A stretch of DNA of 6,567 nucleotides. Source: Planctomycetota bacterium. Lineage in GTDB: Bacteria; Planctomycetota; Phycisphaerae; UBA1845. The stretch is taken from positions 1 through 6,567 of the forward strand of contig JADFIX010000230.1 in assembly GCA_022566435.1 (NCBI GenBank), written 5' to 3'. The translations under genes were made by a program, and so were the position numbers. The notes under the pieces are model-generated. The model saw only the letters and a program-made list of their open reading frames with translations, searched no databases and was not told where the DNA came from. Positions 5,252 to 6,567 of this stretch are shown here, one piece after another (the first letter of the stretch is position 1; each line of letters begins with the position of its first letter).

Positions 5252-6397
5252 GTGCATCTCCACGGTAGAAAGTGTATCGCGAATACAGTGACGGCCGACA
5301 CCACAACCCGTAGCGACGATATCGCAAGGCAAGCGCTCCCTGCCGCGGCGCTCCACACCGTACTCGACGTGATGGAAAGCGCTGTTGTGGTTGCGGATCG
5401 CAGTGGCTTGATTCTCCTTCGCAACGCCGTGGCTCGCGACAAGCTATGCGCAGGCGACGAGCTTTCGACGGTCCTGGCGGGAATAAAAGTTGTCGGCGAG
5501 TTTCCCGGCTGGGCGAACCTGCCGCAAATCACTGGGATGTCCGGTCGCACCGTGTCTTGGAAGGCCCTGCAGCGCGGCGGAGCGCATTCCATCGAACCGA
5601 CAGCGATCGTTGTTCGTTGCGCCCCCTTTCGCGATGTAGGATCCGGTGTCTCCGGCGTCGTCGTGCAGATTGACGAAACGGAACCTGACGTGTCTGAGCC
5701 CGAGGCGACGGACCTGTCGCGGCGGTTGGCGGCGTTGGGAAAGCTTGCGGCACAGGTGGCGCACGAACTCAACAATCCGCTCGACGGCATTTTGCGTTAT
5801 CTAAATCTCTCGTTGCGATTGGCTGCGGACATGCCGGAATCCAAGCTCAAGTCCTATCTGTCCGAATCGCGTACGGGCGTGATGCGGATGGTACAGGTCG
5901 TGGGCGAGCTGTTGGAATTCTCGCGGTCGACAGACGGTGATTTCGATGAATCGGGCATCAACGAGATTGTCGAACAGGCCATTCACTCGATGACGGAGGG
6001 ACAGAAGGCAAACGGGATCGTGGTGACCGCCGACTTCCAGTCGCAATCAATGCCCAGGGTTCGCGGCAGCCGCCTCTACCAGGTGTGTTGCAACCTGATC
6101 AAGAACGCGATCGACGCCATGCCGCACGGGGGGCGCCTTACTCTCACGACCGGCCTGGTGGACGAGGAGGTCGTCATACGATTTGCGGACACCGGTGTCG
6201 GACTACCCCCAGAACCGGAGAGGATGTTCGAAGCCTTTTACACCACGAAGCCATCCGGCGCGGGAACAGGTCTCGGACTAGCTATATGCAAGGATTTCAT
6301 AGAACACATGGGAGGAACGATTGCCGCGGTGCCTGGTCAGGGTGGTGGGGCGGTGATCATCGTGCGGATTCCGACGAGCGCGTGTGGACGTACCTGA
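5252..6397 (+). CDS. Soluble PAS-domain sensor histidine kinase, NtrB-like
   Basis: A two-component sensor kinase that would autophosphorylate on histidine and pass phosphate to a response regulator. There is no signal peptide or membrane helix, so it probably acts in the cytoplasm. Domains in order: a PAS-like sensor at about 35-145 (VMESAVVVADRSGLILLRN), the dimerisation/H-box LAAQVAHELNNPLDGILRYL (165-184) with phospho-acceptor His171, and the ATPase domain. The ATPase domain has an N-box NLIKNAIDAM (281-290), G1 box DTGVGLPPE (313-321), F-box FEAFYTTK (326-333) and G2 box GAGTGLGLAI (336-345). The 381 residues end in TGA at 6395-6397, soon after the last expected strand (VIIVRIP). The start used is GTG at 5252; GTG at 5288 (residue 13) is equally plausible and neither has a good Shine-Dalgarno site. 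No partner regulator is present. The last few residues overlap the terminase fragment, so the true C-terminus may be altered. Confidence 0.9.
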   Translation: MHLHGRKCIANTVTADTTTRSDDIARQALPAAALHTVLDVMESAVVVADRSGLILLRNAVARDKLCAGDELSTVLAGIKVVGEFPGWANLPQITGMSGRTVSWKALQRGGAHSIEPTAIVVRCAPFRDVGSGVSGVVVQIDETEPDVSEPEATDLSRRLAALGKLAAQVAHELNNPLDGILRYLNLSLRLAADMPESKLKSYLSESRTGVMRMVQVVGELLEFSRSTDGDFDESGINEIVEQAIHSMTEGQKANGIVVTADFQSQSMPRVRGSRLYQVCCNLIKNAIDAMPHGGRLTLTTGLVDEEVVIRFADTGVGLPPEPERMFEAFYTTKPSGAGTGLGLAICKDFIEHMGGTIAAVPGQGGGAVIIVRIPTSACGRT

Positions 6398-6567
6398 TCT
6401 CCCGCTGCCGAGCGAAGGACGAAGCGCTTGTGTTGATGATGCGCGCCTCAGCGAATCCCGGGGGCGCCGGTCACGGATGGCTCAAGAGGCGGTTCATCGA
6501 CGCCTGTGACGGCGGCCAGCGGACGTTCACGGACCCGGAGACGGCGTTGACCCGTCGATTCGTTCCC
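6373..6567 (+). CDS. terL: Internal fragment of a phage terminase large subunit
   Basis: In the frame with codons at 6373, 6376 and so on, the DNA reads DERVWTYLISRCRAKDEA, then MRASANPGGAGHGWLKRRFI, then LTRRFVP at the window edge. The NPGGxGHxWxKxRF block and the later LTRRF(V/I)P are hallmarks of TerL, the ATPase/nuclease that packages phage DNA into capsids. They lie at the ATPase coupling motif (ASAN) and just beyond. The upstream Walker A and Walker B motifs (normally the first 150 or so residues) are absent, because the DNA to the left is the kinase gene. The gene therefore begins in mid-frame with no start codon and runs off the right edge. The family call rests on motif recognition only. 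It is either a relic from a prophage or foreign sequence joined at about 6360-6390. Confidence 0.75.

Noticed and set aside
4890..5291. A plus-strand frame containing WMPDVYEGA, which resembles the hallmark PDVYEGA motif of NuoN (respiratory complex I).
   Set aside because: The match is only about nine residues. Neither the upstream nor the downstream residues look like a membrane protein, and the rest of the frame is arginine- and cysteine-rich. Chance is the better explanation.

Overview
The window is GC-rich bacterial DNA whose central block, from about 870 to about 6370, reads like a planctomycete or a related lineage. That placement is inferred from memory of protein style and was not searched. 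The clues are the sequence character of the two peptide permeases, the H-box wording HELNNPLDGILRYLNL of the histidine kinase, and mostly weak Shine-Dalgarno sites. The two ends do not fit this block: they hold pieces of unrelated genes that break off abruptly.

Layout: (1) 3-140 is the 3' end of an unrecognised plus-strand gene. It is followed at 217 by a well-placed ribosome binding site and start codon of a second gene, which loses any sensible reading within about 30 codons. (2) 311-862, minus strand, is the C-terminal part of a CorC-type CBS-domain protein of proteobacterial style, missing its N-terminal part. (3) At about 862-873 it abuts the last 70 or so codons of a plus-strand peptide-binding lipoprotein gene (OppA/DppA family). 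(4) An intact peptide ABC transporter set follows: oppB (1088-2008) and oppC (2005-3036), each coupled to the gene before it by an ATGA overlap, then a 211-bp gap and oppD (3248-4363). No oppF follows. (5) 4364-5251 has no convincing protein gene but is rich in structure: a hairpin on the oppD stop, a 15-bp direct repeat, a stretch resembling the domain I to IV part of a bacterial group II intron, and an exact 16-bp match to the Pseudomonas-type parS site. (6) 5252-6397 is a soluble NtrB-like sensor histidine kinase. (7) The last 195 bases are an internal piece of a phage terminase large subunit, beginning in mid-gene inside the last codons of the kinase.

The transporter genes would together import peptides: OppA fragment as binding protein, OppB/OppC as the membrane channel, OppD as one ATPase. 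The second ATPase is not in the window. The kinase has all its catalytic boxes but no partner regulator here.

The strongest overall observation is the mosaic structure. Three genes (corC, the oppA-type gene and terL) are truncated at sharp boundaries, and a fourth at the left end may be. This fits either a chimeric assembly or a heavily rearranged locus, and read mapping would separate the two. The most biologically interesting intact signals are the parS site and the possible group II intron remnant around it.
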